A DNA stretch of 64,000 nucleotides from Thiosulfatimonas sediminis. Its GTDB lineage: Bacteria; Pseudomonadota; Gammaproteobacteria; Thiomicrospirales; Thiomicrospiraceae. Where the stretch lies: assembly GCF_011398355.1 (NCBI RefSeq), contig NZ_AP021889.1, forward strand, positions 186,001 through 250,000, written 5' to 3'. The notes under the pieces are model-generated. The model did no database searches. It was not told the DNA's origin and was given only the letters and a program-made list of their open reading frames with translations. This document shows, in pieces, positions 62,003-64,000 of this stretch. The first letter of the stretch is position 1; every line of letters begins with the position of its first letter. The translations under genes and the position numbers were made by a program.

Positions 62003-62365
62003 ATGAATGAACTGCATAACCCGCAATCCGATAAACTAGGTGCAGAGCCGACAAAAGAGCAAAAGCGCGCCAAGACTCCTCGCCCACGCTTGGAGCAGAC
62101 TTCGACACAGCGAAATAATCCATTGCATGGCTTGTCGTTAAAAATCATTGTCACTGAGCTACAGGAATATTATGGCTGGCAAGGGTTGGTGGACAAAACC
62201 AATATGAACTGTTTTAAAAGCAATCCAACGATTAAATCGAGTTTAACTTTTCTACGCAAAACGCCTTGGGCGCGCGACAAAATCGAACAGCTTTACCTGT
62301 TTACTCAAAGGGAAATCATTCGTAATCGTAAAGCTGAAAAGCGTTCACAGTCTGCCAAAGATTAA
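62003..62365 (+). CDS. VF530-family DNA-binding protein
   Basis: The 120-residue protein has a charged, Pro-containing N-terminal arm (about 1-38) and a core that starts NNPLHGLSLKIIVTELQEYYGW. It continues with MNCFKSNPTIKSSLTFLRKTPWAR and ends IEQLYL, the exact pattern of the VF530 family. These are small proteins with a DNA-binding fold and no known regulon. A GAGGAG site precedes the ATG. It is divergent from dbpA and convergent with the next gene. Confidence 0.88.
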   Translation: MNELHNPQSDKLGAEPTKEQKRAKTPRPRLEQTSTQRNNPLHGLSLKIIVTELQEYYGWQGLVDKTNMNCFKSNPTIKSSLTFLRKTPWARDKIEQLYLFTQREIIRNRKAEKRSQSAKD

Positions 62366-62393
62366 GGGATGTTGCTAAGTTGTTGAGAGGTTG

Positions 62394-62759
62394 TTATCGA
62401 TTTAGAACCTGATCAACCATAAATTGAAAGATTTTTTTGTCGGTTGGTTTTTTTAAAAAGCCGGCCATTCCAACATCAAAACAGGCGTCTTTGGTTTCTT
62501 GAGCATCATTACCGCTTAAGGCGATGATTGGCGTTTGGATATTCATTTGCTTAATCTGTCTGGTACATTCAATGCCGTCGATTCCTGGCAAAATTAAATC
62601 CATGATAATCAAGTCAAATGAGTCTTGCTGTACGGCTTTTAAGGCCTGTTGAGCATCGGCTGCAATCACCACTTCATGGCCGAGTTGATCTAACATGTGT
62701 GACTGAATTTGTTGAAGAATATCATTATCTTCAACCAATAAAAGTTTTAAGGATTGCAA
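62394..62759 (-). CDS. Single-domain response regulator (CheY-like)
   Basis: This 121-residue protein is a stand-alone receiver: LLVEDNDILQQIQ (acidic pocket), phospho-Asp in DLIIMDLILPGIDG, the Thr/Ser position in PIIALSGNDA, and Lys in GFLKKPTDK. There is no output domain. It is placed 73 bp downstream of the chemoreceptor gene, so it may serve the same pathway. Confidence 0.92.
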   Translation of the reverse strand: MQSLKLLLVEDNDILQQIQSHMLDQLGHEVVIAADAQQALKAVQQDSFDLIIMDLILPGIDGIECTRQIKQMNIQTPIIALSGNDAQETKDACFDVGMAGFLKKPTDKKIFQFMVDQVLNR

Positions 62760-62783
62760 GTTTTCTCCATAAAAATGCTTGTT

Positions 62784-62817
62784 TTCTAGTTAATTGGGAT
62801 TATCCAATTAACTAGAA
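62784..62817. other. Perfect 14-bp AT-rich inverted repeat
   Basis: TTCTAGTTAATTGG (62784-62797) pairs with CCAATTAACTAGAA (62804-62817) around a six-base loop. It lies between the chemoreceptor stop (62833) and the receiver start (62759). There is no T tract on either side. It could be a regulator site or a weak transcript end. Confidence 0.6.
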
Positions 62818-62832
62818 TGAATTAGAAGCATC

Positions 62833-64000
62833 TTATTTTCTGGTTAAAGAATATTTCGAGGGATCGAGTACTTGAGTCTCCCCTAAATTAAAGTATGACA
62901 TTTCTTGGCTTAAGGTTTCTGCTTGATGTCTTAAGTTTTCTGCGGATGCACTGGTTTCTTCAACCAGAGCGGCATTTTGTTGGGTCACACTGTCAATTTG
63001 GCTAATTGCGAGGTGAACTTGCTGCACGCCTTCGGCTTGTTCTTTTGAGGCTTGTGCTATTTGTGAAACCATATTGGTTACCTTCTCAATTGAACGATTG
63101 ATGTCATTCAACATTTCGCCTGACTCAGCCGCTAGGACTGAACCTTGGCTGACGCGGCCAACGGTTTCATCAATCAGTGTTTTGATGTCTTTTGCTGCTT
63201 CCGCTGACTTTTGTGCCAGACTGCGGACTTCTGAAGCCACGACTGCGAAACCTCGTCCGTGTTCGCCTGCTCTTGCTGCTTCAACGGCCGCATTTAATGC
63301 CAGTAGGTTTGTTTGGAAAGCGATGCTGTCGATGAGTGTCACAATATCAGCTATTTTATGACTGGATTCTTCGATGGAGGTCATCGCTTGAATAGTCTGC
63401 TGCATCACACTAACACCCTGTTCCACTTTGTGTTGCACATCTATCGAAACTCGATTGGCTTCTTGGGCGTTATTGCTGCTGCTTTGTACTTGCGAGTTCA
63501 TCTGCTCCATGGTGGCTGAGGTTTCTTCAAGGGCAGATGCTTGCTGCTGGACTCGATTGCTCAGCGTTAAGGCGCCTTGCGCCACTTCTCGTGCCGTGGT
63601 TTCAACCGAAGCGGAAACCTCCGAAGTCATGCTCACGACTTCTTTGGTTTTTTGGGACGAGAAGTTAATGGCATTTTTTAAATCGTGGACCTGTCCTTTA
63701 AATACACCAGCAGGTAATTCTTTGGTTAAATCGCCTTGTGCTTGTGCGCTCATCACATCACTGATTGATGTCATCACGCCGCCCAACGTGGTCATGGTGC
63801 TGTTAATTGTGTTTCCGAGCTCTTCTAAATCGCCAGGGAAAACGTCAATACGGTAGTTGAAGTCGCCTTCTTCGATGTGTTTCAAAACACGAGTAATGTC
63901 ATTGATGTTTTTGATTTGGTTGGTTTTATCCAGCCACTCAACCACATAACCGGCTTTTTGATTGTGGCGAATAATCGGGACGACTGTTAGTTCCAGAATC
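62833..64000 (-). CDS. PAS-containing methyl-accepting chemotaxis protein, 5' part cut by window edge
   Basis: The frame is open to the right edge, so at least 388 residues are present. The first visible residues ([20 protein letters not shown]) look like the end of a PAS domain. A HAMP-like linker follows ([14 protein letters not shown] and [20 protein letters not shown]), then the signalling domain with tip [20 protein letters not shown] and [16 protein letters not shown]. It ends TRK and lacks the C-terminal pentapeptide. A GTG at 63945 is only an internal codon. Confidence 0.92.
   Translation of the reverse strand, partial: ILELTVVPIIRHNQKAGYVVEWLDKTNQIKNINDITRVLKHIEEGDFNYRIDVFPGDLEELGNTINSTMTTLGGVMTSISDVMSAQAQGDLTKELPAGVFKGQVHDLKNAINFSSQKTKEVVSMTSEVSASVETTAREVAQGALTLSNRVQQQASALEETSATMEQMNSQVQSSSNNAQEANRVSIDVQHKVEQGVSVMQQTIQAMTSIEESSHKIADIVTLIDSIAFQTNLLALNAAVEAARAGEHGRGFAVVASEVRSLAQKSAEAAKDIKTLIDETVGRVSQGSVLAAESGEMLNDINRSIEKVTNMVSQIAQASKEQAEGVQQVHLAISQIDSVTQQNAALVEETSASAENLRHQAETLSQEMSYFNLGETQVLDPSKYSLTRK

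Noticed and set aside
1-64000. CRISPR arrays, prophage, integrase or plasmid functions
   Set aside because: No repeat-spacer pattern, capsid, recombinase, replication or transfer gene was seen; the only repeats are the MITE-like pair and the 11-bp units.

Overview
This window looks like an ordinary chromosomal stretch of a gammaproteobacterium, most likely a marine or sulfur-oxidising Thiomicrospira/Hydrogenovibrio/Thiomicrorhabdus-type organism. That placement is an inference from gene content: a complete cbb3 oxidase locus, split YeeE/YedE sulfur-transport-type proteins beside a polytopic partner, a TRAP transporter, a BioC-BioH biotin route and many c-di-GMP and chemotaxis proteins. I see no rRNA, tRNA, CRISPR array, prophage, integrase or transposase. 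Both edges cut genes: a PhnD-like periplasmic binding protein on the left and a PAS-containing chemoreceptor on the right.

Layout. 1-6 kb: PhnD-like fragment, DEAD-box helicase deaD with a long leader, TRAP permeases dctQ-dctM, and two small lipoproteins divergent from priA. 6-24 kb: priA, then a long minus-strand run holding biotin genes in two blocks (bioB-bioF and bioH-bioC). The blocks are separated by an HDOD protein, a circularly permuted ATP-grasp / alpha-E / zinc-ribbon peptidase operon, a Na+:alanine-type symporter and a giant AsmA-like DUF748 protein. comF and a His-rich zinc-type CDF exporter diverge from bioB. 24-33 kb: a minus-strand run in the order hisB-hisH-hisA-hisF-hisE, hinT, tatA-tatB-tatC, a periplasmic DUF255 thioredoxin-like protein and a membrane zinc peptidase.

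33-42 kb: the respiratory centre, ccoN-ccoO-ccoQ-ccoP, an unannotated 46-residue membrane protein, a terminator, ccoG, a second terminator, then ccoH-ccoI-ccoS. This encodes the structural subunits, copper-loading ATPase and assembly factors of a high-affinity oxidase. A candidate FNR/ANR-type site with a good -10 lies upstream. 42-50 kb, minus strand: two unknown membrane proteins, an Hpt protein and a REC-PAS-GGDEF-EAL regulator, then dtd-pip and typA. 50-54 kb: two half-size YeeE/YedE proteins, a roughly ten-helix membrane protein, and a periplasmic RNase T2 coupled to a protein with a ParB/sulfiredoxin-like motif, then a YqhA-family protein.

54-64 kb: a membrane TPR protein, a second degenerate-GGDEF/intact-EAL protein, a periplasmic histidine phosphatase, small membrane proteins flanked by two inverted copies of a roughly 135-bp MITE-like repeat, a DUF1461 protein, yaeQ, dbpA, a VF530-type DNA-binding protein, a CheY-like receiver and the truncated chemoreceptor.

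Nothing is convincingly a wholly new system. The best leads are the small gene in the cco operon, the MITE-like repeat pair, the split YeeE module, the ATP-grasp/alpha-E/peptidase operon inside the biotin region, and an 11-bp-period repeat between priA and the lipoproteins.
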